Shown here piece after piece: positions 35,400-47,664 of a stretch of 64,000 nucleotides of DNA; position 1 is the first letter of the stretch; each line of letters opens with the position of its first letter. The notes beneath the pieces were generated by a model. That model searched no databases, was not told the origin of the DNA, and saw only the letters and a program-made list of their open reading frames with translations. The DNA is taken from the NCBI GenBank assembly GCA_963277665.1, contig OY728120.1:943751195-943815194 (forward strand), given 5' to 3'. Origin of the DNA: Viscum album. Taxonomy: Eukaryota > Streptophyta > Magnoliopsida > Santalales > Viscaceae. The translations under genes were made by a program, and so were the position numbers.

Positions 35400-36300
35400 T
35401 GCGGATGAGGCAGATATCAGACATTGAAGGCCTAGTCTTACGGGAGTGTGTGTCAGGAGGGGACCCTCTTCATAGATGGACATTGGGTGGGGATGAGATC
35501 TTGCATTTCTAGGGACGCGTATGGGTTCCATCAGACATACGCGATGAGATGATGCGGGAATTTCATTCCTCGGTTTGGGCAGTTCATCCTGGCATAACCA
35601 ACATGTATCATGATTTACACCATCAGTATTGTTGGCCAAGTACGAAGAGAGATGTTTCTGGTTTTTTCATGAGGTGTTACACTTGTCAGCTGGTGAAATC
35701 AGAGCATCAGCGACCATCGGGTCTTTTGCAGCAGTTACCCATTCCAGATTGGAAGTGGAATGATGTCTCTATGGACCTCATGACTAGTTTTCTGAGGTCT
35801 CCTCGAGGGAATGACGCAGTATGGGATGTCATTTATAGACTCATGAAGGATGCTCACTTCTTTCCAATCAAGGAGACATTTAGTGTTAATGAGCCGGGGC
35901 GGTTGTAAATCCAAGAGATTGTACATCTACACGAGGTTCCACACACCATTGTTTCAGATAGGGATATGTGTTTTACTTCTCGGGTCAGGAAGGGGCTCCA
36001 GAAGGCTTTGGGTACACAGGAACTTTTGAGTATAGCATACCATCCTCAACAGATGGCCAGTCCGAGTGTACGATTTAGGTGCTTGAGTATATGATCCGAT
36101 CTTGCATTCTGGACATTAGAGGTTCTTGGGAGAAGCATATTCCTCTTGTGGAGTTTGCCTACAATAATATATTTCAAGAAACTATTCAAATGTAACCTTA
36201 TGGGGATTTGTACGGTAGGCCATGCCGATCACCCTTATGTTGGTTGGAGGGAGGAGAGGCAGCATTGTTGGGACCACATCTTTTTTAGGAGACCACTGAG
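35400..36300 (+). pseudogene. pol: Element 3 integrase
   Basis: Zinc-binding domain at 35560-35695 (EFHSSVWAVHPGITNMYHDL ... CYTCQLVKSEHQRPSGLLQQL). Catalytic core: WKWNDVSMDLMTSF (35750-35795, first Asp kept), SDRDMCFTSRVRKGLQKALG (about 35955, second Asp kept) and a DGQSECTI block (about 36050-36075, Glu kept) that is reached only after a one-base frameshift near 36045. The EFAYNN-like segment follows at about 36155. Several stops interrupt it. Confidence 0.85.
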
Positions 36301-36783
36301 CAGATATAGATGATTTGGAAGAGGATGGTTGATGCATAGTCACGTCAGCAGTCTTATGCTAATCAGCGGAGATGACCTGTGGAGTTCGAGGTCGGGGATC
36401 ATGTTTTTCTGTGTGTCACGCCGAGGATGGGACATAAGTAGATCAGAAGATAAGGTAAGCTTTCACTGATGTACGTCGGGCTGTTAGAGGTATTGGAGAG
36501 ATTCAAGCCGGTTTCCTACCGTTTACAGTTACCTTAGACTTACCGGGCTATGCATGTCGTCTTCCAAGTTTCTCAGCTCCGACATTACTTTTCCGACCCG
36601 TCTCATGCTTTCCAAGCTGAAGAAGTCGAGTTGGAGGTGGATACGTCCTTCGAGGAGCATCCTATTCGGATTGTCGATCGTAGTATGAAGGTTCCCCGTG
36701 GTCGGTCTGTTCCTCTGGTATGGGTGCTCTGGCAGCACGGGCGAGTACAACACGAGACATGGGAGAGGGAGGCCTATATATGA
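36301..36783 (+). pseudogene. pol: Element 3 integrase C-terminus and chromodomain-like tail
   Basis: The open frame 36550-36783 reads FQVSQLRHYFSD, then EEHPIRIVDRSMKVPRGRSVPLVWVLWQ and HETWEREAYI, ending TGA at 36781. IP/VPLVWVLW and ATWE-type residues are the hallmark of the tail after the GPY/F motif in chromovirus integrases, a domain thought to guide insertion to heterochromatin. Upstream, 36380-36545 carries VGDHVFLCVTP and GPF-like remnants with stops. Confidence 0.82.
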
Positions 36784-36855
36784 TCACAGTGGCTGGAGTT
36801 TTTTGGGTTTTCTTCTTCTGCACTACACTAGGGATGTTCAGGGAAGAATTTATTT
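36784..36855 (+). other. Element 3 short 3' non-coding region
   Basis: Seventy bases between the pol stop and the polypurine tract; nothing recognised. Confidence 0.6.
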
Positions 36856-36868
36856 AAGGGGGGATGTT
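36856..36868 (+). other. Polypurine tract of element 3
   Basis: AAGGGGGGATGTT precedes the 3' LTR. The LTR start could be read five bases earlier (TGTTTG), but TGTAAGAACCC matches the other LTR. Confidence 0.8.
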
Positions 36869-38828
36869 TGTAAGAACCCGGACCTTCTTTTCATGTATGT
36901 TTTTTATTTTTCTATAGATTTTGAGAAAAGGGGAGTTTCTAGAAATTTTTGAATTACACGCCATGTATCTTATAAGTACACGCCATGTACTTCGTTGCCA
37001 CTCAAGGAAGTTTTCAGGTCGTGTCATGACCATGCGCACGACCATGTAGGAGTGATATGAAGGCCACTTAAAGCGGAGTACAAAAACAGTAAGTACACAC
37101 CATGTATTTTTTTCATTAAACGCACCGGGGTCGCGTATTAACCCTAGAACTGTCTTCTTATCCAGCTTCTTCAATCGAGAGCATCCCATACGGCCATGAA
37201 TTTCCTCTGAGCCTCCAAGCCTCTGTCTGTTCTCTAAATAGACCATCGTCGATTGTGTTGGAACCACAGCGATAAGCTCTTCCTTCTCCAAGAGCTTCAT
37301 TTTCCAATCATCCTCTTTCTCAAGTTATCACGGGTTGAGCGTTTTGGATGTTTTCTTAAATCTATGATGTTCCAAGGAGAATCAAGCTTTGAGGTTCAAG
37401 TGTATCAATCTCCTAACATAAAGGTATGTGGCTTGTTCCTTTTTTAGGAAGACTTAGAGTATTTTGTGAAAATTCCACCAATACCCTTGAACGGGATATT
37501 GTGTGTTTTCTATTTTACCATTGGTGTTTGCCTTCTTTGATTATATGCCTGAGTAGAGGTTACTGGTTGTAAATAGGGTAATTTTATTGTGCTTCAGATG
37601 TTTTTCCCTTACTTTGTTATGCCTGTTTATGACTGTTTGGTCTAGTTTTTCCTGTTAGGCTAGTTCATGTTCCATGCCTAGTTAATAGGATGGTGTGACT
37701 ATTCTTCCATGCTGAGATGCTGTAAAATTCTATCCATGTTGATCTTGAGGTTACATTAGTCATTACTCGATGTGCTGCTTGCTGACATTACACAGGGTTG
37801 TGGGAACCTAGTGTAGTAGACCATAAAGAGAATGGATGTAAGGGCTTCTCTAGAGTGTCTTTATATTACGATGTGAGACTACAAGGGGAATTGACGTTGA
37901 GTGATTCCTCATAGTGACTGTAGTTCCTTAACACAGGCTATAGGGGAAAGGAGGTGTTGAGTGCTTCCCCAGTACACCTTTAATACGATACGAGACTATA
38001 GGGGGAATTGAGAGTGAGTGCTTCCCCAGAGAGTCTATTCTATAGCAGAACTAGAGGGGTGAGACTGTGTGTTCCTCCCAGAGGATTGCTAATACTTTTA
38101 GGTTGAACCATAGTGGTTAGGCTATGAGAACTACCCAAAGGGTAACATGTTGGTTCTACTTGATTGAGTGGTTTCTCACTTGTTTTTAAATTATATTCTA
38201 GAAACTGTGGATTGATGGATTCCGAGTACTTTTATGTTTACCAGTTTTTATACATTTACCTTCCATATATTCACTGACTATTAGGCACAGATCATCGAGT
38301 GGTTTCCTACTGGGATTTTTGACTCACACCCTATTTGGGGCATGCTTTGGGACCCAAACAGATTATATTGTTGTAGGTATAGAGAAGGGAAAGCACCCTT
38401 CTACATCAGGATCATGATTGTTGTGGAGTTGGAGAGCATGGGACCAAGGTATAGCTTGAGATTCTAAGAAGTTTATCAACTTTTTCTTTTGCATTTTAGT
38501 TTAGCAGAGTTGTTTTCTAGCATTGTGACTTGTTGGTCTGTTTTCCTATACATATGTATCATGCATCATATATATATGTGCTCCTACTATTTATCATATT
38601 TAGTTTTCCGTTGTTCACTTGTGTATGGATCGTTTACTGCATCCACTATTGTTTATTGTTTTGCTTTCGATGTGTACTCTTCCAATGAGGACATAGTTTC
38701 CCCAATATCACACCCAAGGAACTCGCTGCTAGTTGGCAGCCCTTGGCATTTGGGGAAATGCACTTGAGTTCATGATACCAACCGGGTATGGGGCACCGCT
38801 GGGTGGCTTCTGGAACCAGGACGTTATA
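36869..38828 (+). repeat. Element 3 3' LTR (1960 bp)
   Basis: Direct repeat of 28722-30712, beginning TGTAAGAACCCGGACC. The last bases read ACGTTATA where the other LTR has ATGTTACA, so the terminal CA is now TA. Sub-repeat array at 37815-38090. Confidence 0.92.
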
Positions 38829-38833
38829 AAACA
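38829..38833. repeat. Target-site duplication AAACA, right copy (element 3)
   Basis: Perfect match to 28717-28721. Confidence 0.85.
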
Positions 38834-39782
38834 TCATATATTGTACATAGGGTCCTTCTAAATTATTAGGATTTTATATTTTGGGTCATTTAACCGTTAT
38901 ATTTTTAGTCCCCCCTTGATAAACTAGTTTTTACCTTAATCACAGTAATGTATTTTTATTATTATCACTATTAAATTTGGTCAACAATTAATTTGGAATT
39001 TTTTTATAATATAAATTATTATGATTAAAAATATGGAAACCATTTCTTCAAATTAAATTCATATAATTGGTAATATTTAATTTATAATTAATCTCGTATA
39101 TGTGAATAGAATATCAGTTTCAAAGAGAAATTGTTCAAAAGATTACATGGTTTTTATATCAAAAATCAATATGAAAATGATTCAAATGGATTCAATTGAA
39201 TTAATGGATATATAATATATCTCCTTTTACATTAACAGTAATTGAAAATATAATTTTAAATTTTAAATAATTTAAACAAGAGGTATTTTGTTAAATAAAA
39301 TTTTGTATATTCACTATTCATAGAAAAATTAATATTTTCTAAAAATTCTCAATAATTTTTCCAAACATAAATTTGATGGAATGACCTAAAAAATGAAGTT
39401 AATTTTATGTAATTATTTGTCAAAATTTTTTAATAGGTAATTTTATCAATGTTCATAATAAAAATATTTTGTTTGAAATAGTATTTTTGAAACATATAAA
39501 GAAATTATTGAATAATCATATACTTTTGTCAATATATATTCTTTTTGTAAAACAATATTACATAATATTTAAAATGTATTTATTATTATTCATAACTATA
39601 TTTTTAACATATAGGTTAAAATTTTTGTTATTGAATAATATTAACAGTATATAATGGGTTTTTTTTAACTCAATGTCATGTGTGACAGATGTTTAACTCA
39701 GTGTTGCGTGCAACACAACCTATCCAAAAAATTTAATTTATTCAAAAAAATAATTCATAAAAACTCATGATGTTATATTATA
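38834..39782 (-). repeat. Left LTR of old tandem element, third segment
   Basis: Completes the LTR begun at 16821. The stretch 38870-39010 (cccccttgataaactagtttttaccttaatcacagtaatg) aligns with 52200-52260 and 63440-63500, and 39660-39720 (cagtgttgcgtgcaacacaa) with 52970-53020. The right edge is set where the sequence passes into pol-like coding, near a degenerate purine tract. Confidence 0.6.
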
Positions 39783-39999
39783 ACACCCATGAAATGAGTT
39801 TTTACCTCTAAATTTGTCACATTAAAACAAAAATGTTAGTAAAATTTTTCCTCATCATTTCCTCAGGTTCCAATGTAGGTCCCTCAAACTTGTCGGTTCA
39901 CCCTAAAACTATTGAAAAGTGCGTTGTCCTTTTAAACATAAAATATAATGAATGCTCTAAAATAGTCACTGGTTCTTCCTCATAAGAAACATATTTCTT

Positions 40000-40930
40000 A
40001 CATGGAATGACCTCTATGTTCATTAATTATGAAGTGAATGGTCTTTTACTACATCATAAGAGATACATTGAACACATCGTGGACTTGAGAGAATTTTGGT
40101 GGAAGCGCCATCTGATATGATACCACCTAGGTGTGATTAAGAATTTAAAAGGTCCCAATATAAATATGTATTAGTTTACCTTTCTCCCTGAATCTTGAAT
40201 CCTTCTTCTATGTAAAAATTCATTGAAAACCCTTGTCACCAATATAAAATTATTGACCATGTTAGTGATTGTCATCAAAACATAACTGATGACTCTAATA
40301 TTCCATAATGTTTTGTTGAATGGATCCAAATTTCATTACCATTTATTCTACTATATCATTTCTTGATAGCTTCTGTTATCTATCAAAATTATAGTGCATT
40401 AGATATCTATATGTATTACCAACGGGGGATTCATAAAGATCTATCTAAATGCTTGAGTGGAATATACTGTTGTAAGAAAAACCAACTAATGTAAGGTGTT
40501 TATCCAAATCACCTTTTAATTAGAAATAACAAGATATCAACATATTCTATATTATTTTCATTATTCTATATAAATGAACATATTCCTATGGATGACACAC
40601 AATACTGAAACTCAAATCTATATCAACATCTTTCTGAATACAGCATCAGAAAATTTATGTAAAACTAATATCTCGATTAAAAAAACGAAATGTGGTACCC
40701 CATGAAACCTTATCACTTTCTTAACATAAACGTAAAATGATTATCTTTAAATAAATATTATCTGATAGAGATGATGTGTGATGACTTTTTATAGAGATTG
40801 AACACAACCCATATTTCATTGTCCCCTTTCTGCATTTTGTTGATTCCAAAAAAAGCATGGTGATTTTTTCCCATTTCTATTCTATTAGAGATTGTGTGCA
40901 ACATCCCCTGTTCTTTTTTCTCTCAACCTT
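40000..40930 (-). pseudogene. pol: Region A integrase remnant
   Basis: The minus strand at about 40860-40900 reads KWEKITM, matching the WExISMDF start of the integrase core, but the catalytic Asp is lost. At 40057-40100 the integrase C-terminal FHVSQL-type block can be aligned to 53358-53400 in region B and to 4815-4850 in element 1. No continuous frame remains. Confidence 0.5.
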
Positions 40931-41899
40931 AAAATACCATAAGACCAATAGTCAATATAATAACTCTGTCATATCTCCCTTCATAGCATCCCAATAAAAT
41001 TATTTCTTCTTATATCTATAAATATTTATGCTTACACAATGAATAGAGAATAAATAACTATGATCATCCTATAAAAATTTCATATAAAAATGTGGTATGG
41101 ATGGATCAAAAACATAGTTTTTAAACCATTACATTACATCATGATAAATGTTAAGCTCTAGAATATTTCTAACCTTATTTTTTACGTCATCATCTTCCTT
41201 TTGATATTCACAAATAGTTTCTTGGATAGATGGTTTACAATTCAATTTATCAAGATATGATTTTCCCCCATAATTTAGGGTTACTAGAATAATCCTTTTA
41301 AAAAAAAAATATATTTGATCTTATGTAATCCTCATCATGGATAAGATAGTATGATACTTTTTACTTAAGGAATTATCCACCTTGTTTTCATTCCCAAGAT
41401 GGTAATGTATCAAGTGTTGATAATCATTAATCATCTATAACTATATCCTTCTGGTGCATATTTCACTACTTCTGGGTGAATATATACTTATATCTTTTTT
41501 ATTAGTATATATATCGCACATTAATTTATAAATATATCTACTTCGTATATTTAATTACAAAATTACCACATCTGATTCTAAAACATGATTTTAGTAATTT
41601 TTCTCATGATCCTCCGATTTTCATGAAGTATAAGCTATAACCATATCATTCTGCATGAGAACACACCAGAAAACATTATCATAATAATAATTACATATTA
41701 CAAACCCTCGTACACTATAGGGGAATGTATGCATAGGTTAGTCGAATAATATTTTATTCAGATCAACAAATGTCCCTAAAATTCTTCTGTCTAGAGGAAC
41801 TTGGATCCCACCCTAGTTAACATGGAGAGTAGATTATATATTCATGATAAATTCTCTATCAAATGTTAATAATATTCATCTAATCTAAGAAAAATACAT

Positions 41900-42500
41900 A
41901 TCTAAGTACTTTTTTTTTGGGTTGGGATGACATTAAATAGCCTATGTATTTGATCTATCTTCTGGTATACCTGAAATTTTTGATTATATAACAGAAGACT
42001 TTAAAATTGTATAACCAAAATTCATATTTTTAAAATATTTCTTATATTTTATCCTTTAATGGATTATTAATTATAATTATCAAGTTATATTAATTTTCTT
42101 CCTTGATCTTTTAATAGATAATAATATCATCAATAAAGAATACAAAAAATTGATCAAAGCAATCCCTAAAGACTATATTCATCAATACCATGATGTTATC
42201 ATGGGAATTAGTAATACTAAATTATGTTTATATTCATAGTTTCCATACATTTTATAAAATATTTTAATTGGTATATACTCCATCTTGACGCTCAATTTAT
42301 GATATCCATAATGAAGATTAATATTAGAAAATTATTAATATTATTATAGTTGATCATATAGGTCATCAACATGGAATAAAGAAAACTTATTCTTGATTGT
42401 TGTCAAGTTTAGATCGAAATAATTAGTTTTGAGTTACATTGGTCTATCTTTATTTTAAAAAAGAATAGGTTCATCCCAAGGCGACACACATAGCTGAATA
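41900..42500 (-). pseudogene. pol: Region A reverse transcriptase remnant
   Basis: The minus strand at 42103-42160 reads DCFDQFFVFFIDDIIIY, the palm block with catalytic FIDD intact. Flanking blocks are broken by frameshifts. The equivalent in region B is at about 55400-55450. Confidence 0.65.
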
Positions 42501-43079
42501 CAAACCTTCTAATGGTTCTCCTGGTGTTTAATTTTCAATTCCTAAAACCTAATATGTTCTATTTGGCAGGGAGTCATTGAAATTTGTGTGGTACTAGGTA
42601 TGAGTTATATTTATACCTCACCATTACTTTTTAGTGGAAGTATATGTAAATATAATATAAATACATAAAAAAACTCCCATAAAATACATATATCATCAAT
42701 TTTTTCTCCACAATAATCAATGATAAATGCACCTCTTGAAAATGAATCAAAAACCATAAATTGGATTTTATTTCCATATAAAGATAATATTCATAATTTC
42801 ACTATTATAAAATCATACATTGGTTTCAAAATTTCAATTGTGGCTTCCGTTATTTGGTCATTAATATGAGATTTATGTATTGAAAACTAATCCATTCATA
42901 ATATAACATAAAACTCAAAGAGAGGAAAAATGTAACAAATTGTAGGATGAACATTTCCCCCAACATCAAATGGATAATATTTATTGACCAGAGATGTAAT
43001 AATAATACCATTAATAGTTTTATCTACTAATTCTACACCTGATCATTTGTGTATAATTTTGATACCCTTATAAAATTCA

Positions 43080-43130
43080 TTATATATGAAAGAATGGGTA
43101 TATCTAGAATCTAATAACACATTAGTAGTT
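43080..43130 (-). pseudogene. pol: Region A protease active-site remnant
   Basis: The minus strand reads VLLDSRYTHSF near 43095-43127, matching the retropepsin LLDTGATHSF block with two changes. No longer protease frame survives. Confidence 0.55.
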
Positions 43131-43312
43131 CTAGATTGGATGGCAAGTGTACCTTTCACAATGTTGTTATCACACCTATTGTATGAATCTATTATCACAA
43201 TATTTTTTCCATTAAATATTAGCTTAAGAGGTTATTAACGTCCTTTACAAGCATTTTCCATCAAATTTGCGCACCAGATATCATAGTTCACATACTCCTT
43301 GCATTTCAACCA

Positions 43313-43959
43313 CTATAGTGTTGGTGGTGCATTCTGGGAAGCATACACTATATTAACATAATTAGATAACTTATTCAAATATCTCAAGAAATAAATTGAT
43401 GGAAGCCATTTCCTTACACACATCAAACATTTAATAGTCCCTTTATGAAATTTTCCTCTATATTTCTTCCCCCACATTGAGCATAATGGGAACCTCATTC
43501 CCTTCACTCCATAGTTTTTATATTTGCCTTTAAATTTCATTTTTTTTCTTCTTATGGAAATAATGATATAGATACATAATTAAAAACTCAATTTATGCCT
43601 TTATAGAACAACAAAAAATTTCTTTGTAAATACTGAATTCTCTAATTGAAAACTCCCTTCAGAGACATGCTTTTCTGCCACTAAATATTTGGTTAACCAT
43701 ATATTGAAGTTTGGTGATCATATCAGAAGCCTACCTCACAAGTATTCAAGAATATTCCTTGTAGGTGGTGATAGATTCATCTTCCATTTTCTTCATCTCA
43801 AGAAAATACTTCTCTATATTTGTACATAAAAAATTAGAGGATTTTGCATACTAATAATATTTTATGGGACTTTTCTTAATCCTTGGAGTAAATTTCAACT
43901 CGTTTCTTCAGGTTCTTAATAGGAGTCCACCATTGTTCAAATTCACCATCCAAATTTTA
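43313..43959 (-). pseudogene. gag: Region A gag, C-terminal half with zinc knuckles
   Basis: The open frame 43313-43540 holds LCSMWGKKYRGKFHKGTIKC, a decayed form of the first knuckle pair in element 2's gag (LCDNCGKNHPGTCLKGMGVC). Upstream, 43880-43955 reads LDGEFEQWWTPIKNLKK, matching the YRLTGDADQGWSLIQNTK part of element 2's gag. The match in spacing and residues suggests this family and element 2 share a gag lineage. Confidence 0.7.
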
Positions 43960-46804
43960 TGTCACAACCCTACCCGATGGGTCCTAATATGTAACTACCC
44001 CATGTACTCCTCCAATAGGTTAATGGGTGGAGAAAAGTTCCATGAAAGCACATCATACATTTGGGAGTCATTAGCCTAAGGTACATGTATGTACACACAA
44101 ATCTCTAGGGCATAAAACTATGAAATGTAAAAACAGTGATAAGAATTCATGCATATATCAATAATCCCACAATCAGAGTATGACATAAAGTGATATAAAT
44201 AAATAGGGGACCATATAACAACCCAAAAAAATCTAGAATGTAATGTGTGACCTTCATATATGAAGGGGACTATTGTCGAATGCAAAATAGGTATACAATT
44301 CAGTCTATCTGACACAAACTAGCACTGCCAACACCTAGTCAGCCAAGCACTCCCCAAAAAAGGTCATAATCTGCATAATACATGACACATGTAGGATGAT
44401 CCCATATAGGGGATAGTACAGTAGTACTCTATTGGACACCCCAAAATAAACAAGCATAATTCATCAATAGTAGTCATCACATCATAGGATATGTCAATCA
44501 TAATGGGATACATATAAATTAACATCCTAATATAGTCACAGTAGATGAAAAATCTATATGTAATATCGAAACTGTAAAATTTTATTGGTAATATTGTGTG
44601 AAAGTTCCTTTTAGAACTCATCTTGGATAACATTCTCCATTTGTTATATTGTATTGATTTCATCCTTCTTATATGTATTTCTAATCGGGTCTTTCCATAA
44701 TATGGATATGATAGAAGACCAAACGGAACGATACACAAATGAGGATCATCCCTATGGACATGAGGTATTCCAACTAATCAATCTTAAATAATTCATTCAG
44801 TAGAGTCTTTTCATCCATGTATTGTTGTTCAAGATTATACAAAGAACAACACATAGGAAAATATGATGATAGATGATCTCACTCTGAACCTCATTGAAGG
44901 ATTCAAAAAACTCTATCCTAGATGTACTAGTGAAGGGACTCTCAATCCTGTGAAATGAATGAAATTACATACTAACTATCAGGGAACTAATCAAATTAAC
45001 AAATTCAATAGATACTTTTCTAAGGGTGTTACAATTATTTCCCAATAGTGTAGAGCTAATTAAAAATCGAAATCCATCTTATCCTCAAATTATTACATGG
45101 TGTGTCTCTAGGTGTATACAGAGTGTATCTTTATTCCCGACACTTCATATGTCTCATGCTCCTATAAAATGAACTTTTTTAAAATACATGTTGTTTCCCT
45201 GAGGTACAGAGAAGGTAGAATCCATAATATAACTCATTATTCCATCTTCCCATGCATGTTTATAATAGATTGTGTCGATGTAATTGGTCATGTTTCCACA
45301 CAAATCTATACATGTTTACTTTTTCATGCCCATGTAATTCCCAAATACACATCATGTGGGGTCACATGGCCAGTCGGGCAGGTATTCCCTATAAATTGTG
45401 CATCATATTCCATGTGTTACATGATGTGTGACTTTGAACAGACAACATATAATACCACATGGTCTCATGGATGTGTACCCCAATAAACATCATCCTGATC
45501 ATATGAGACTCACATGAAATTTAAAACATTTCACATTGTGTATAATACTTATATCAAAACTGAAACCCTAACTCCATGCATAACAGACGACATTGTATGA
45601 GTTCATATGGATACATGTAGTGTATTTAGGAATCTCATAGAAATTCTAGAATGTTAACATGTTCTTCTTATCCATATGAACGCATATATTTAGTCAGGAA
45701 TCACATCATGTGATGTGGAACATGGTTTTACCGTACACCATTATTGTCATTAGCAATATTGTGGTCGTTTTGGCCAATCCTACCTCATAGGAATTGTCCA
45801 CCCTCGCCACTCACTTGTACTGCATAAAAAACCATGAATTTCACCTTATAATCATTCTGTGGAGAAAATTCCATCATTTTATAATGTAATAACATAATCA
45901 TATCTTCATCCCTAACCCAAGGTAATGAACCATTGGGTCAAATATTCAATGAACAACGATCATTCACTGAGTATTCATCAAATAATCTGATGAAAATAAT
46001 TTTTAATGATGCACACATATAGAAAAGGGAAAGAAAATTATAAAACGGAAAATTGAGTAGAATACTACATTATTTATTTATTTAATCTTGGATCCTTTTA
46101 CCTTGTAAATCTAAAAAATATGTCTGAAATTAATAGAAAATAATAATTATCATCCCCAAATAGCACAATTTATCCCACCCCCACAAAATTATTGATTTTA
46201 GAATAAATACATTGGTTGATTGATTTGAGTTCATAGTGGGTTTATAAAATGGGGACGAATACACAAAAATAAAATCCCTACACAGAGATTGGAATGATTT
46301 ATAATAGTTAACAATCATAAATTATCATAATTGGTGAGATCCTCAAAATCCATTGCAACATAATTCTTGATCTGATTCGATCTGACAACAGCTTCCAATA
46401 TTACTCTCCTCCAACAGTCCTATTGGTATCCAGGGTTTTGAAGAAAAATTTGAGATATCTAAATAAAAATTTATTTAAATATCATTTCAGGTCAATGCAT
46501 TATGAAAAATAAAATAAGTAAAGAAATTTATTTATTTATTTTATTCACATGTGATTTCACATTATCCAAATTCATGATTCTAACATATTTTATGTCACTC
46601 CATAGGTTAATCCCATGATATGAGATCAAAAAATCTCTTAGATTCATAATTCATGACTCTTTTTACGGGTTATTACAATTTTTTAGGAAAACTGCACATA
46701 CATGATGTTAAATATATTTCATAAAATTCTTTTACAAACACCAGGCCTTGAAATTTCAGGGCATCTCATTTCCTAACTATTTAAATATTTATTGAAATAT
46801 TACA
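43960..46804 (-). mobile_element. LTR-like block inserted in region A gag (solo LTR?)
   Basis: About 2.8 kb that separates two halves of one gag. The left edge is TGTCACAACCC at 43960 (minus strand ...GGGTTGTGACA). Near the right edge the minus strand has TGTAATAACCCG (from 46677) and, further right, TGAGATGCCCTGAAATTTC (from 46768), both of which resemble plant Ty3 LTR starts. The exact right end lies somewhere between 46677 and 46804. TTTTA at 43955-43959 and ATTTT at 46678-46682 do not form a clean duplication. Small open frames inside have no known motif. Confidence 0.5.
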
Positions 46805-46825
46805 AATTATTAAACAAAAATACCT

Positions 46826-47125
46826 TCACAATCTAAAGTTGAGATCCAAAATTAACTTTTGATGTTTGGAACACTGGGGAATGGGAAATATCATTTTAAC
46901 GGTGTTGATCCATTGTTGGGTAACAAGAATATCAGGAAAATATTTGAAAGAAGCTGGAAATTTACTCACAAAGGAATCAATATAATCTTGTTCCCTCATT
47001 TTTTCTATTTTAATTCCATATTTATTCATAGATTGAGAAAGTAGTATGAGCATATAAATGTGATTTTTTATTCCATCTCCCACAACATTTAGGTTCTCTG
47101 GTGGGAAATCATTGCATTGTTCCAC
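46826..47125 (-). pseudogene. gag: Region A gag, N-terminal half
   Basis: A 99-codon open frame. FPDILVTQQWINTVKMIFPIPQCSKHQKLIL is a decayed form of the capsid block that in element 2 reads NPIVAEQWINSLEKIFHALG-SSEREKVVM. The frame ends exactly where the inserted block begins, and the missing part resumes at 43959. Confidence 0.75.
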
Positions 47126-47651
47126 ACACTCAGCATTAAAATGATAACTCTAGGTAACATCAATTAACTAAAACAGAAAACATATAATAAGAAACAATTA
47201 TCATTGTGTCTAACCACATAATATGAAACATTATGTATAGGTTGTCTATATCATGACACCTAAGGGTAAACATTGATCATTCAAGGTCATTATTCAAATC
47301 TCTAATGGATGTTCGTAAATAGTGTTTGAACATCAAATGCATATCCCATGGGAGTGTCAAACCATGTGTGTAGTAAATCCTATTGTCAAGCACCGAGTGA
47401 TGATTGAGTCTATCTCAATGAATCCTTTTAAGAGTAGTTACACATGGGTACCTCTATTTCAAAGCCACCTCCTCTAGTAGTATCCGAATAGGGATGTAAT
47501 TTCATGGAAACTACTCACTCTATCACTTAACAAAACTCCATGAAATTTTCTTATATGTTATCTCAGCCTTAGAATTATCCTTACACATGTACATAGGGAT
47601 CATAGTATGTTTTTCTCATCCGAGTTTCTAAATTTAACCAAAAATATCCTT
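47126..47651 (-). other. Region A leader
   Basis: Sequence between the gag remnant and the PBS. It aligns loosely with 57750-58075 (for example 'tcatggaaactactcactctatcacttaacaaaact' with 'cctccaaaatcactcactctatcttttaccaaaatt'). No gene. Confidence 0.5.
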
Positions 47652-47660
47652 TGATACCAA
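47652..47660 (-). other. Primer-binding site of region A
   Basis: The minus strand reads TTGGTATCA followed by AAGG, a decayed tRNA-iMet site, four bases from the LTR start at 47665. Confidence 0.65.
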
Positions 47661-47664
47661 CTAT

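Larger units (their letters stand above)
28722..38828 (+). mobile_element. Element 3: Ty3/gypsy retrotransposon with chromodomain-like tail, inactive
   Basis: A 10.1 kb plus-strand element with 2.0 kb LTRs (28722-30712 and 36869-38828), PBS, polypurine tract and perfect 5-bp target duplication. The 6.16 kb interior has a long leader, gag, protease, reverse transcriptase, RNase H, integrase and a chromodomain-like tail. The order and tail place it among chromoviruses. LTRs are clearly diverged and the genes carry stops and at least three frameshifts, so it is older than element 2. Confidence 0.93.
39783..47664 (-). mobile_element. Old tandem element, internal region A (decayed gag-pol)
   Basis: The minus-strand interior between the left LTR and the shared LTR. 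Domain traces appear in Ty3/gypsy order from right to left: gag (46826-47125 and 43860-43959), zinc knuckles (43400-43540), protease (about 43090-43125), reverse transcriptase (about 41900-42500), integrase (about 40000-40930). Without the inserted block 43960-46804 it is about 5.0 kb, the same size as internal region B. Decay is heavy, with stops and indels throughout. Confidence 0.75.

Noticed and set aside
39469..39654. A 61-codon membrane-like open frame (also 59091-59315)
   Set aside because: The hydrophobic look comes from AT-rich codons (Phe, Leu, Ile, Tyr); no start context or conservation, and it lies in LTR sequence.
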